Translations under genes and position numbers: made by a program
NCBI GenBank assembly: GCA_035527835.1
Contig: DATKZS010000192.1
Span: forward strand, 1-40,861
Direction of reading: 5' to 3'
Length of the DNA: 40,861 bases
Source: DATKZS01 sp035527835 [NCBI: bacterium]
Lineage (GTDB): Bacteria; RBG-13-61-14
Part shown: one piece after another, positions 23,301 to 31,132 of the stretch
How positions within the stretch are numbered: the stretch's first letter is position 1
Layout of the letters: every line of letters starts with the position of its first letter
Notes under the pieces: model-generated
Told to the model about the DNA's origin: nothing
Database searches by the model: none
The model's input: the letters and a program-made list of their open reading frames with translations, nothing else

Positions 23301-24219
23301 GGACCAGATCTTGGTGCTGCTCGGCGACGGCGCGGGCGGATTGGCGTTTTGGAGGGGCATCCTGGTTGGCGGCGGGCCTTGCCGGGTGAAGTTGGCCGAT
23401 TTCAACGGGGACGGCTGGCTTGACGTGGCCGCGTCCAATCACGCGGGCCCGGATGGTCTTTCCGTGATCATGAATTACGGCTACGGGAACCTGACCGGTT
23501 CGTATCCGTTTCTTTCCGGCCGGCCCGCCGACGGGCTGGTGCTCGCGGATTTCAACCCCTCGAGCCTCCCCGACGCCGCCACCGGCCACGCCGACGGCGT
23601 GCGGTTTATGTGGGACCAGCCCATTGATTTTGACCGGGACCTTTCCCCGGACATGGAAGAGACCCTGCACGGCACCAGCCTCTCCAATCCCGACACCGAC
23701 GGCGACGGCATGCCGGACGGATACGAGCTCTCGAACTATTGCCTGACGCCGCTGATCCCGCAGGCGGACATGGACCATGACCTGGATGCGGTCTCCGATC
23801 TCGCCGAGTTCCTGCTGGCCACCGACCCCTGCGGCCCGGACGCGGACGGGGACGGCATGTCCGACGACTGGGAGGAGAATTGCTACTGCATGAGGCCGGA
23901 CAAGTTTGACGCCAACCTGGATTATGACCAGGACGGCCTGATCAACCTGTTGGAATTCTCCGCCGCCATGGACCCGTGCAACCCGGACACGGATGGAGAC
24001 GGGATCAAGGACGGCAGGGAATACCAGCAGAAGTATGGCCCGCCCCTGCCGGCGGCGGTGATCTGGAGTGATGGCGGCGGCCCGTGGTGGGGATGCGCCC
24101 TGGCCGCGGCCGGAGCGCCGGAACCCGGCCCGGCCGCTTTACTGGCGCTCCTCATCCCCGTCTTGACCGCGGCCCTCATCCGGCCCCGGCTCAAGCGTTG
24201 TCCTCACCTCATTCCCTGA
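20338..24219 (+). CDS. Large surface protein: FG-GAP/VCBS and Ca-binding repeats, PEP-CTERM
   Basis: A 1293-aa protein. Signal peptide at 1-35 (hydrophobic core WLVSVLAALIVVNLPLS). A first FG-GAP beta-propeller-like block (about 40-375; GDFNGDGWSDIAV repeats). Seven ~50-residue repeats, each with an acidic DxDGDGMPDGWE loop and a Cys pair ending in DPC (about 385-755). A second FG-GAP block (756-1095). Three more acidic-loop repeats (about 1110-1230). The C-terminus has WWGC, a PEP motif (GAPEPGP), a hydrophobic helix and basic residues (RPRLKR), matching a PEP-CTERM exosortase sorting signal. The gene thus looks like a two-fold internal duplication. Ca2+ binding and display on the cell surface are expected; a role in adhesion or matrix formation is inferred. 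AAAAGGAG (20324-20331) fixes the start. Exosortase is not in the window. Confidence 0.85.
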   Translation: MRAIDRREAYSGSVPWLVSVLAALIVVNLPLSRGLAASPIGFSPYVSYTVPSAPFRMATGDFNGDGWSDIAVAHDNSRYSVLLNQGDGTFAVSGGNPGDRLRDVAVLELAGDAIPDLVISDYDDNLVLILRGNGDGTFTNQGTVAAGSRPDGIVAGDFNGDGLDDFAVCRRGSNLVAVGLGNALGTFDPVVAYGAGGFCSHPAAGYVNGDGALDLVIANYTDNNIAVLLGDGSGGFGAANMINVGSYNHDVALGDINGDSKVDAVVGSSGTNSVIILLGDGLGGFTEYLSLAGGDDPWQVRLADLNGDGWLDIISDSYSTSPGLYINVALGHGHFSSPTLTYHPTSAIYGVAAGDFDHAGPWDVAACLTGTAVRIQMGTEVDSDHDVLADTDEVLYGTSVSNPDTDGDGMPDGFEVSKGCLDALEADGNGDPDLDTATSLEEYLAGLDPCNAADADGDGMPDGWEAAHPCMLPLAADAGQDYDSDYQTNLYEFNHGTDPCLAEDSDGDGMPDGWEELYACVDPAVADAALDPDNDTKSSLEEYQGGTDPCVVNDGDGDGMPDHWESQYGCMNPGFSDAGQDYDADALANLAEYQRATDPCDADSDDDLMPDGWEVGYGLDPLAGDGGADPDGDGVSNLSEYQLGTSPLDPDTDADGMPDGWEAAHPCMQPAAPDGGSDYDSDYLTGLVEYGQGTDPCVLNDSDSDSMPDGWEQQYSCLDPLRDDASEDPDHDQAANREEFLAGTNPCHIEAWRYDPIAFEVGDGCSVAGTPFRMASGDFNGDGLMDIVAVNDGPSYTILVNQGNQSFKAKSYSPGGRLRGAAVIRLGGDAVPDLALTDYDHNSLIVFRGDGDGTFTEISGIGAGPGLDGIASGDFNGDGRDDVAVCRRGDRKVGILLGSAGGFFNPVTAYDAGGYCMGLAAGPVDGDSAADLVVANYSDDTISVLLGDGLGGFGAPEVIAVGDDNADVALGDLNGDNKLDAVVASSGLDQILVLLGDGAGGLAFWRGILVGGGPCRVKLADFNGDGWLDVAASNHAGPDGLSVIMNYGYGNLTGSYPFLSGRPADGLVLADFNPSSLPDAATGHADGVRFMWDQPIDFDRDLSPDMEETLHGTSLSNPDTDGDGMPDGYELSNYCLTPLIPQADMDHDLDAVSDLAEFLLATDPCGPDADGDGMSDDWEENCYCMRPDKFDANLDYDQDGLINLLEFSAAMDPCNPDTDGDGIKDGREYQQKYGPPLPAAVIWSDGGGPWWGCALAAAGAPEPGPAALLALLIPVLTAALIRPRLKRCPHLIP

Positions 24220-24237
24220 AGCCGTAATCTTCCCGCC

Positions 24238-25866
24238 TCAGCCGGCAAACGCCGCCCGATGATGCACCTGTTCCCGAGTTACGACCGTGTCTTTTTTCCA
24301 GGCGTCCTCGGTGGCGCGGTAGTCGAGGTTGTAGTGGAGTCCGCGGGACTCCTTGCGGGATATGGCGGAGCGGACGATGAGCTCGGCGACCAGGGCGATG
24401 TCGCGGAGCTCGACGAGGTCGGAGGTGAGGAGGAAGTCCCAGTAGTAGTCGTGGATCTCGCGCTGGACCATCATGATGCGGGTGAGCGCGCGTTCGAGGC
24501 GCTTGTTGGTGCGGACGATGCCAACGTAGTTCCACATGGCGCGCCGGATCTCGTCCCAGTTATGCGAGACCACGACGGCCTCGTCCGAGTCCACGGCATG
24601 GCCGATGTCCCAGGGCGGGACGGCGACGGCGGGGCCGGCCTTCTTCGCCTCTTCCGCGGCGTCCTCGGCGGCGCGGTGGGCGAAGACCAGGGCTTCGAGC
24701 AGCGAGTTGGAGGCGAGGCGGTTGGCGCCGTGGAGCCCGGTGCAGGCGGTCTCGCCGATGGCGTAGAGTCCGGGCAGTCCGGTGCGTCCGGCGAGGTCGG
24801 TGACGACGCCTCCGCACTGGTAGTGGGCGGCGGGGACCACGGGGATGGGCCTGCGGGTGATGTCGAGTCCGTAGCCCTTGCAGGTCTTGTAGATGTTGGG
24901 GAAGCGCTTCTTGATGAAGGCCGGCGACTTGGCGGTGACGTCGAGCAGGACGTGGTCGTCGCCTCGGACCTTCATCTCGTTGTCAATGGCCCGGGCCACG
25001 ACGTCGCGGGGCGCGAGCTCTTCTTTGGGATTGTAGGCGCGCATGAAGCGGGAGCCGTCCATGCGCTTCAAGACGGCGCCCTCGCCGCGCATGGCCTCGG
25101 TGATGAGGAAGGACTTGGCTAAAGGGTGGTAGAGGCAGGTGGGGTGGAACTGGACGAATTCGAGGTTGGCCACGGGGCAGCCGGCGCGGAAGGCCATGGC
25201 GAGTCCGTCGCCGGTGGCGATGTCGGGGTTGGTTGTATAGAGGTAGACCTTGCCCACGCCCCCGGTGGCGAGGACGACGGCCTTGGCGGAGAAGGTGTGG
25301 ACCTCGCCGGTGCGGTTTTCGAGAACATAGGCGCCCAAGCAGCGGGGCCTCTGTTTTTTGGCGGCCTTGATCTTTTCGTGAGTGATGAGGTCCACGGCGG
25401 TATGGAACTCATAAAGGCGGATGGCCTTGTTGCGGCGGCAGGCCTCGATCAGGGCGCGCTCGACCTCGGCGCCGGTCAGGTCCTCGGCATGGATGATGCG
25501 GCGCTGGGAGTGGCCGCCCTCGCGGGTCAAGTGGTACTCGCTTTTTTTCGGCCCCTCCCGGCGGGTGAACTTGACGCCGATCTCGATCAGCTCGCGGATG
25601 CGCTCGGGGCCGGAGGTCACCACGAGCTCGACCGCGTCTTGGTGGCACAGTCCGGCGCCGGCCTCGAGCGTGTCCGAGATGTGGCTTTGGAAGCTGTCCT
25701 TGTGGTCGAGGACCGAGGCGATGCCTCCCTGCGCGTAGCGGGTGCTGGACTCCGCGGCCTCCCGCTTGGTCACCACGGCCACGGAGCCGGAAAGAGCGGC
25801 CTTGAGCGCGAAGCTCAACCCGCCGATTCCGCTCCCGATCACCAGATAATCCGTCTCGATAATCAT
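24238..25866 (-). CDS. nadB: L-aspartate oxidase
   Basis: This 542-aa protein is full length for NadB, which oxidises L-aspartate to iminoaspartate in the first step of de novo NAD synthesis, working with NadA and NadC (not in this window). Visible features: the N-terminal FAD motif [16 protein letters not shown], the [12 protein letters not shown] segment, FHPTCLYHP, the catalytic-region [23 protein letters not shown], and the second FAD-contact segment [20 protein letters not shown]. The C-terminal helical domain (about 430-530) is present. The start is set by [13 protein letters not shown] at 25866, six nt past a TTGACT-N17-TATCAT promoter, so the mRNA is probably leaderless. Convergent with the surface protein gene (18 nt between stop codons). 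Confidence 0.93.
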   Translation of the reverse strand: MIIETDYLVIGSGIGGLSFALKAALSGSVAVVTKREAAESSTRYAQGGIASVLDHKDSFQSHISDTLEAGAGLCHQDAVELVVTSGPERIRELIEIGVKFTRREGPKKSEYHLTREGGHSQRRIIHAEDLTGAEVERALIEACRRNKAIRLYEFHTAVDLITHEKIKAAKKQRPRCLGAYVLENRTGEVHTFSAKAVVLATGGVGKVYLYTTNPDIATGDGLAMAFRAGCPVANLEFVQFHPTCLYHPLAKSFLITEAMRGEGAVLKRMDGSRFMRAYNPKEELAPRDVVARAIDNEMKVRGDDHVLLDVTAKSPAFIKKRFPNIYKTCKGYGLDITRRPIPVVPAAHYQCGGVVTDLAGRTGLPGLYAIGETACTGLHGANRLASNSLLEALVFAHRAAEDAAEEAKKAGPAVAVPPWDIGHAVDSDEAVVVSHNWDEIRRAMWNYVGIVRTNKRLERALTRIMMVQREIHDYYWDFLLTSDLVELRDIALVAELIVRSAISRKESRGLHYNLDYRATEDAWKKDTVVTREQVHHRAAFAG

Positions 25867-25872
25867 GGCTCC

Positions 25873-25901
25873 ATGATAATTCCGGGAGGGGGGACAGTCA
25901 A
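25873..25901 (-). promoter_or_regulatory. nadB promoter abutting the start codon
   Basis: On the minus strand TTGACT (25896-25901), a 17-bp spacer and TATCAT (25873-25878). Only six nt separate the -10 box from the ATG at 25866, so the expected start point is the A of the ATG itself. Confidence 0.65.
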
Positions 25902-25926
25902 AAAGGCGGGAATGGCAAGGAGAAGA

Positions 25927-26010
25927 TTTTTCTCACGCAAAGGCGCAAAGTCCGCAAACTTTAAGAAATATTCTTTTCTTCTTCGTGCCTTTGCGCCTTT
26001 GCGTGAAAAA
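25927..26010. repeat. Word-repeat hairpin, CGCAAAGG type
   Basis: The left arm 25927-25950 carries two or three ~9-nt CGCAAAG words (TCACGCAAAGGCGCAAAG). Its inverted partner is at 25989-26010 (CTTTGCGCCTTTGCGTGA), with an A/T-rich loop. It lies between the divergent nadB and ThDP-enzyme genes, next to both promoters. Confidence 0.75.
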
Positions 26011-26016
26011 CATAAA

Positions 26017-26045
26017 TTCAATTGACGGAGAAGCTCTGGTATGAT
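26017..26045 (+). promoter_or_regulatory. Promoter of the ThDP-dependent enzyme gene, abutting its start codon
   Basis: TATGAT at 26040-26045 with a weak -35 TTCAAT at 26017-26022 (17-bp spacer). The ATG at 26053 begins 8 nt after the -10 box and there is no Shine-Dalgarno sequence, implying a leaderless transcript. The sequence between box and ATG (AGGGGCC) resembles that of the NrpR-like gene (TTGGGGCC). Confidence 0.5.
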
Positions 26046-26052
26046 AGGGGCC

Positions 26053-27771
26053 ATGGGAAAATTACATGGCGGCCAGATGGTGGTGCGGGCGCTCTCGGAG
26101 GAGCGGGTGGCGCACGTGTTCAGCATCGGGGGCGGGCACATCGCCCACATTTCCGATGCGCTGTTGGACTCGGACATCGGTCTTTACGACACTCGTCACG
26201 AGCAGGCGGCGGTGATGATGGCGGAGGCGCAGGCTCGGCTCACGGGTCATCCGGGGGTGGCGCTGGTGACGGCGGGTCCCGGGTTCACGAACGCGCTGAC
26301 CGGGGTGGCGAACGCGGCGATGGCGGGCGTGCCGCTGGTGATCATCGCGGGGGTGGTTCCGACCAACATGGTGGGCAAGCTGGACTTGCAGGAGATGGAC
26401 CAGCTCTCGGTGGTGAAGCCGATGGTGAAGTGGGCGCGGCGGGTGGAGAACGCGGAGCGCATTCCGGCGGCGATCCACGAGGCCATGACCCGGGCGCGGT
26501 CGGGGAAGCCGGGGCCGGTGTACGTGGAGATACCGGCCGACGTGCTGGGCCAGGCGGTGGACGAGCAGTTCATTGAATTCGGCCGCGTGGTGGTTCCGAG
26601 CCCGCCGGCGGCGGACCCGGCAGCGGTGCGGGCCGCGGCCGAGATGATCGCGGCGGCCCAGCGGCCGGTGATCGTGGCGGGGTCCGGGGTGTGGTTTTCG
26701 CAGGCCATGGACGAGCTCAGGGCGTTCGTGGAGGCCACGGGTCTGCCGTGCTTCACGTCTTCGATGGGCAAAGGCTGCCTCGCGGACTCGCACGAGTGCT
26801 GCTACGGGCCGTCGTTGCCGATCCGTCCGGGCGCGGCGCTGATGGGGATGGTCCGGTCGGACTGCGTGGTGCTGTGCGGGACGCGGGTGTCGCTGTTTTA
26901 CGCGCACGGCCGTCTGTTCGCCAAGGACGCGAAGATCATCTGCATCAACATTGATCCGGAGGAATCGGACCGGAACCGTCCGGCGGACCTGGCGCTGATC
27001 GGGGATTGCGGCCGGGCGCTGGGGCAGCTTCGGGAGGAGTTGAAAGGCAAGGGCGCGCCGTCGAGACTGGGGCCGTGGAGGAAGGAGCTGGACGCGGCGG
27101 CGGGCGCGTCGCTGGCGGCGTTCCAGGCGCAGCGGGACTCGGAGCAGGCGCCCATCCATCCGGCGCGGCTGATGAAAGAGATTGACCAGTTCCTCACTCC
27201 CGACGACGTGCTCACTCTCGACGGCGGCGACACCTCGGTCTGGATGAACATGGTGCGCACGAATGCGCGGCCGGCGGGCTCGCTCGAGTCCGGGCTGTTC
27301 GGGTGCCTGGGCGTGGGGCTGCCGTTCGCGGTGTCGGCCAAGCTGGCGGCCCCGGAGCGGCGCGTGTTCGCCATCGTGGGCGACGGGTCGCTCGGGTTCA
27401 ACTTCATGGAGTTCCACACCGCCATCCGCTTCAACCTGCCCGTGATCGTGATCGTGAACAACGACCAGGCCTGGGGCATGGTGCGGCACTCGCAGCAGCT
27501 CCGGTTCGGCATGGACCGCACGCCCGGCTCGGACCTGGGCTACGTGCCGTATCACAAGCTGGTGGAGGCGCTGGGCGGCTACGGCGAGGAAGTGACCAAA
27601 CCCGGCGACATCCGGCCGGCGCTTACGCGCGCCGCGGCCTCGGGCAAAACCGCGTGCATCAACGTCGTCACCGAGCGCGACGTGATCAGCCCCGGCTCGA
27701 TCGCGCTCGCGGCCATCGGCAAGCGCGACCTGCCCATGGAGGCGTTGCAGGGAGGGGGAGGAGCGTATTAA
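26053..27771 (+). CDS. Thiamine diphosphate-dependent enzyme (acetolactate synthase-like)
   Basis: A 572-aa protein with the three-domain layout of the acetolactate synthase / 2-hydroxyacyl-CoA lyase / oxalyl-CoA decarboxylase family. The N-terminal Pyr domain contains the catalytic Glu in TRHEQAAVMMAEA and the TAGPGFTNALTGVANA segment. A central domain spans about 195-340. The C-terminal PP domain contains the ThDP/Mg motif GDGSLGFNFMEF ending in NN (VIVNNDQAWGM). The start is the ATG at 26053 (MGKLHGGQM), set by the adjacent -10 box. No small regulatory subunit (IlvH) or other branched-chain gene is adjacent, which argues against biosynthetic acetolactate synthase; a catabolic carboligase or acyl-CoA lyase role is open. 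A nucleotidyltransferase gene follows after 28 nt. Confidence 0.85.
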   Translation: MGKLHGGQMVVRALSEERVAHVFSIGGGHIAHISDALLDSDIGLYDTRHEQAAVMMAEAQARLTGHPGVALVTAGPGFTNALTGVANAAMAGVPLVIIAGVVPTNMVGKLDLQEMDQLSVVKPMVKWARRVENAERIPAAIHEAMTRARSGKPGPVYVEIPADVLGQAVDEQFIEFGRVVVPSPPAADPAAVRAAAEMIAAAQRPVIVAGSGVWFSQAMDELRAFVEATGLPCFTSSMGKGCLADSHECCYGPSLPIRPGAALMGMVRSDCVVLCGTRVSLFYAHGRLFAKDAKIICINIDPEESDRNRPADLALIGDCGRALGQLREELKGKGAPSRLGPWRKELDAAAGASLAAFQAQRDSEQAPIHPARLMKEIDQFLTPDDVLTLDGGDTSVWMNMVRTNARPAGSLESGLFGCLGVGLPFAVSAKLAAPERRVFAIVGDGSLGFNFMEFHTAIRFNLPVIVIVNNDQAWGMVRHSQQLRFGMDRTPGSDLGYVPYHKLVEALGGYGEEVTKPGDIRPALTRAAASGKTACINVVTERDVISPGSIALAAIGKRDLPMEALQGGGGAY

Positions 27772-27799
27772 AATTTCACGAGCGGAGGAGGGACCAGGA

Positions 27800-28162
27800 T
27801 TGTCAGGGAAAGCGCCAACGAAGAAAAATAAACAGCGGACCACCGCGCTTGACCTTATCACGGAGCAGATCCTCGCGCGCATTCGGAAACAAGGCCCGGT
27901 CCAGCGCGTGGTCCTGTTCGGCAGCCGGGCCCGGGGAGAGGCGCGGCCGGGGAGCGATTTCGACATCCTGGTCATCAAGGAATCGGATGAGCCGCGCCAC
28001 CGCCGATCAATCCCGTATTACGAGGCCGTGGCCGACCTGCCGGTGGAGGTGGAGATCGTAATTTACACTCCGGAGGAAGTGATGGACTGGAGCCAGGTGC
28101 CCGAGGCTTTCGTAACCACCGCGCTCAGGGAGGGGAAAGTGCTTTATGAAAGAAAGGTCTGA
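27800..28162 (+). CDS. Minimal nucleotidyltransferase (MNT domain)
   Basis: A 120-aa protein with the nucleotidyltransferase signature GSRARGEARPGSDFDILV (G-S-x11-D-x-D) and a third acidic residue in VEVEIVIY, the three carboxylates that bind Mg2+. Such MNT proteins usually pair with a HEPN protein in toxin-antitoxin or abortive-infection modules, with the MNT adding AMP to the HEPN partner. No HEPN gene is adjacent here, so this is an orphan or acts on a distant partner. A TTG start at 27800 is chosen because GGAGGAGG (27784-27791) is eight nt upstream. It follows the ThDP enzyme gene closely and may be read from that promoter. Confidence 0.8.
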   Translation: MSGKAPTKKNKQRTTALDLITEQILARIRKQGPVQRVVLFGSRARGEARPGSDFDILVIKESDEPRHRRSIPYYEAVADLPVEVEIVIYTPEEVMDWSQVPEAFVTTALREGKVLYERKV

Positions 28163-28177
28163 CCTTTTTGAAGGCTG

Positions 28178-28200
28178 AATAAAAAGGCCCTTGCGGGCCC
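28178..28200 (-). terminator. Hairpin with U-run on the minus strand
   Basis: GGCCC-GCAA-GGGCC followed by TTTTTATT on the minus strand forms a classical intrinsic terminator. No minus-strand gene feeds into it from the right, so it may stop antisense transcription through the DUF1828 pair. A second stem-loop (GATGGC-ATTC-GCCATC) at 28202-28217 lies beside it. Confidence 0.5.
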
Positions 28201-28304
28201 CGATGGCATTCGCCATCCACCTCCGGTAAACCGGATTGGTAAGTAATATACTGTGAACAATTCGAAAAATCAATTGGTTGTTGAAAAAAGACGAAGAGTT
28301 GAGA

Positions 28305-28754
28305 ATGGCCGATCTTGAGATTACCCAGGCCGAGGCTGATGCCCTGATTGCCATGGAAAAACATCGGGTGGATGAACTGCACCATGATTTCCCATCTTCA
28401 GGTGGCAAATTGATTGTGCCCTTAATATCGGCTGATAAGCGAGAGAGCTTCTTTCTTGATATCAGCCGGGGCCGGATTGACCTGGCCAAGGGCAAGTATC
28501 AGAACCGCGCCCGGCAAGTTATTGTCCTGGTCAGGATTGACTTCGGAGGATCGCCGCACCGAAATCCGGATGACCAGGAGATATCATGTCCGCACCTCCA
28601 TGTTTACCGGGAAGGATACGGCGATAAATGGGCCGTTCCCCTACCCGCTGACAAGTTCGCAAAACCCGGAGACCCCTGGCAAACGCTTAACGACTTCATT
28701 GCATTCTGTAATATTACTCGGCCACCATTTATTGAAAGGGGATTATTCACATGA
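28305..28754 (+). CDS. DUF6978-like protein, first gene of a low-GC pair
   Basis: A 149-aa protein with an N-terminal helix ([21 protein letters not shown]), a beta-rich middle ([32 protein letters not shown]) and a C-terminal motif with conserved HLH and [14 protein letters not shown]. It resembles the DUF6978 group of small proteins found beside DUF1828 proteins; I am only moderately sure of the family name. The next gene starts within its stop codon (ATGA overlap), so the two are translationally coupled. Base composition is clearly more A/T-rich than the flanking genes, consistent with horizontal acquisition. Start at ATG 28305 (MADLEI); a longer TTG-initiated form from 28278 is possible. 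Confidence 0.65.
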   Translation: MADLEITQAEADALIAMEKHRVDELHHDFPSSGGKLIVPLISADKRESFFLDISRGRIDLAKGKYQNRARQVIVLVRIDFGGSPHRNPDDQEISCPHLHVYREGYGDKWAVPLPADKFAKPGDPWQTLNDFIAFCNITRPPFIERGLFT

Positions 28755-29515
28755 TTGATGAAGTGCAAAAACTCATTGATCAGTATCTCAACTGGCTGCG
28801 TGATAAGACCCATCTTCGGCAACTGGACGACTGGGTTGAGATCACGACACCTTATCTTGATCGCCACAACGACTACATCCAGATTTACGCTAAAAAGCAT
28901 GATGGCGGCTTCCTGCTCACCGATGACGGATACACTATTGAAGACCTGGAACAAAGCGGATGCAAGTTACAAAGCCACAAACGCCAGGAATTGCTTAAAA
29001 TGACTCTGAATGGGTTCGGGGTCCAAATGGTCAAAGGCGAACTCCAGGTGCCTGCCTCCCCGAATAATTTTTCACTCCGTAAGCATAACCTCATGCAAGC
29101 CATCCTGGCCGTGAACGATATGTTCTATCTCGCCGAAGCATTTATCGCCCCTATGTTTTATGAAGACGTGGCAGCATGGTTGGATTTGCACAATATCCGC
29201 TATACTCCCAAGGTGAAGTTCACCGGCAAAAGCGGTTATGACCATCTATTCGACTTTGTGATACCCAAGTCGCGTCAGAAGCCTGAACGCATTCTCCAAA
29301 CCATTAATCGCCCTAGCCGGGACACGGCCCAATCCGTGGCCTTTGCCTGGATAGACACAAGAGAAGTGAGGCCGCCGCAATCCAAGGCTTTCGCTCTTCT
29401 TAATGACTCTGAAAAAACCGTTTTGCCATCCGTCGAGGAAGCGCTCAGAAACTATGACGTTACTCCCGTGTTTTGGAGTAAGCGAGAAAACGTCCGCGAG
29501 GAACTGGCAGCATGA
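28751..29515 (+). CDS. DUF1828/DUF1829 domain protein
   Basis: A 254-aa protein. Residues about 30-120 match DUF1828 ([20 protein letters not shown], then [16 protein letters not shown]); residues about 150-245 match DUF1829 ([31 protein letters not shown]). The pair is typical of mobile islands and prophages. A catalytic function has not been fixed for these domains; the second half has charged residues (K-x-GYDH-x-FDF, D in AWID) in an order reminiscent of restriction-endonuclease-like folds, but this is only an impression. Its ATG overlaps the stop of the preceding gene by four nt. Low GC like its partner. A defence or toxin-antitoxin role is plausible but inferred. Confidence 0.75.
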   Translation: MIDEVQKLIDQYLNWLRDKTHLRQLDDWVEITTPYLDRHNDYIQIYAKKHDGGFLLTDDGYTIEDLEQSGCKLQSHKRQELLKMTLNGFGVQMVKGELQVPASPNNFSLRKHNLMQAILAVNDMFYLAEAFIAPMFYEDVAAWLDLHNIRYTPKVKFTGKSGYDHLFDFVIPKSRQKPERILQTINRPSRDTAQSVAFAWIDTREVRPPQSKAFALLNDSEKTVLPSVEEALRNYDVTPVFWSKRENVREELAA

Positions 29516-29592
29516 GGCCCATCCAACGATAAATCGCGGAACTATTTTCGACCGCCCCTGCCGGGGCTATTAGGCGCCAACAAATTACAAAC

Positions 29593-30990
29593 ATGGACAG
29601 AGAGGAGATATTCAAGCAATTCCGCGCCATCGGCCGGGCCGCGCTGGTGGTGGATATTGAGAACACGCATTCGGGTAACATCGCGATGCGGGTTCAAGAC
29701 GATGGCGGGACGGAGTGCCTGGCGATCACGGCGACGGGTTCGCCCAAGGGCGATCTGACTCCGGACAAGATCTGTTATCCCTCGCTTACCGAGACCAACT
29801 ACGGTTATTTCAAATCGTCCACCGAGACCGACATCCATGCCCTGATCCTGCAAATTCCCGGGGCCAACGCCTCGATGCACGGGCACACCAAGACGGCGAC
29901 GGTGGTGACCATGGATGATGCGCCGCACCCGCGGGTTAACCCGCGCGCGCCGTTCGTGCCGGCCGACCCGCTGGGCGCGAGATACCTGGGCGAGGTGGGG
30001 GTGGACTATTTCAAGGTGGCTTCCGGCTCGCGCGAGATGGCGGATGGCATCCGGTCGCGGCTTACGGCGAACGTGGCCACGATCGTGCAGACGCACGGGG
30101 CGTTCGCGCGGGGCCGGACACTTGCGGAAGCGCTGTTTTACCTTTGCCTGGTCGAGCACTCGGGGGAGGTGATATTCTGGGGCCGGGCGGCCGGGGCTGA
30201 TCTCGCGGGGGCGCGGGAGCGGCTGGGAGCGCGGCGCGCGGCGCTCGAAAGGGAGCTTCCGGAATATTCGGCGGAGGACGACGGGCGGGACGATTTCGCG
30301 GACGAGCCGGACACGGTGGAGAATTTCCTGACGGTGGGGTATCGCATCTTCGAGTCGCGGCTGAGCCCGTTCCACACGGGCTCGATGAGCGTGCGCGGCG
30401 CGACCAGCATGCTGTACCTGCCCAAGGCGTCGCTGCCGCATGAGCTTGAGGGGCCGATGCTGGAGCTTCCGCTCAAGTCGGAGAAGCGCGGGAATGAGCG
30501 CAAAGATGAGCGCGGGAATGAGCGCGGAGATGCGCGTGGAGATGAGCGCGTGAGGGCACGCGCTCCCCTTTGTGATGTGGACGATTCGTATGAGCTTGCG
30601 GTGCATCGGGCGATTTATGCGGAGACTCCGCTGAAGACGGTGGTGCACTGTTATCCGTCGGAGGTTGAGGTTGAGGCGATGCTGGCCCGGCCGGAAGCGG
30701 GTCAGAGGATCGCGCGGATCATCCCGGTTGACGTGGAGGGCGGTTTTTTGTATCCGGCGATCCCGGTGCTTCCGGCTGGGGTCGGGGCGGTCGAGCTTGG
30801 CAAGGCCCTGCTGGACTATCACATGGCCATCGTGGATGGCGGGGGCATCTGGGCGGCGGGGGAGCAGTCGCTGTTCGAGGCGGTCCGGCACGTCTCGTCG
30901 GCCAAGGACATCTGCCGCTACCGGATCATGTCGCGGATGCGCGGTCTTGACCTTGCGGCCATGGAGCCGAAGCGGTCGAGGAGTTGGTGA
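29593..30990 (+). CDS. Tandem class II aldolase/adducin-domain protein
   Basis: A 465-aa protein holding two class II aldolase domains. The N-terminal one (about 1-215) looks active: the substrate loop ENTHSGNIAM and TGSPKGDLTP, the metal ligands H-x-H in MHGHTKTATVV, and a third His in QTHGAFARG. The C-terminal one (about 235-455) has the same fold pattern (HTGSMSVRG, TVVHCYPSEVE, DGGGIWAAGE) but lacks the H-x-H pair and third His, so it is probably non-catalytic. A highly charged linker with NER/DER repeats (encoded at 30483-30560) joins them. Family members act on phosphorylated sugars or as dehydratases; the substrate is unknown. No ribosome site is apparent before the ATG, and only a weak TATTAG box is near. 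Confidence 0.8.
   Translation: MDREEIFKQFRAIGRAALVVDIENTHSGNIAMRVQDDGGTECLAITATGSPKGDLTPDKICYPSLTETNYGYFKSSTETDIHALILQIPGANASMHGHTKTATVVTMDDAPHPRVNPRAPFVPADPLGARYLGEVGVDYFKVASGSREMADGIRSRLTANVATIVQTHGAFARGRTLAEALFYLCLVEHSGEVIFWGRAAGADLAGARERLGARRAALERELPEYSAEDDGRDDFADEPDTVENFLTVGYRIFESRLSPFHTGSMSVRGATSMLYLPKASLPHELEGPMLELPLKSEKRGNERKDERGNERGDARGDERVRARAPLCDVDDSYELAVHRAIYAETPLKTVVHCYPSEVEVEAMLARPEAGQRIARIIPVDVEGGFLYPAIPVLPAGVGAVELGKALLDYHMAIVDGGGIWAAGEQSLFEAVRHVSSAKDICRYRIMSRMRGLDLAAMEPKRSRSW
30483..30560. repeat. In-gene repeat encoding the charged linker
   Basis: Degenerate direct repeats of about 11 and 22 nt built on GATGAGCGCGGGAATGAGCG encode a Arg/Glu/Asp-rich linker inside the second aldolase domain region. 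It looks like expansion by slippage within an otherwise conserved protein. Confidence 0.7.
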
Positions 30991-31010
30991 ACTCTGGAAG
31001 CGGAAGAGAA

Positions 31011-31098
31011 TGCCAAGACGCCAAGAACGCCAAGGCGCCAAGAAGAAATAAATAAAAAAGATTTTTTTAGCGCCTTGGCGTTCTTGGCGTCTTGGCGG
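31011..31098. repeat. Word-repeat hairpin, CGCCAAGA type
   Basis: The left arm 31011-31038 and the inverted right arm 31070-31098 match over about 27 nt. Each contains three 9-nt words (GCCAAGAC-GCCAAGAAC-GCCAAGGC), around an A/T-rich loop with a T-run. It sits between convergent genes (stops at 30990 and 31133) and could work as a bidirectional terminator. Confidence 0.8.
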
Positions 31099-31132
31099 TG
31101 ATTCTTTTAGTGGATTGTAACAGGAGGATTGC

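Noticed and set aside
26062-27978. Minus-strand open frame of 638 codons
   Set aside because: Antisense shadow of the ThDP-dependent enzyme; composition is Arg/His-rich and no start signals are seen.
28153-28170. Terminator overlapping the end of the MNT gene (AAAGG-TCTGA-CCTTTTT)
   Set aside because: The stem is only five weak base pairs and includes the stop codon; too weak to list as a feature.
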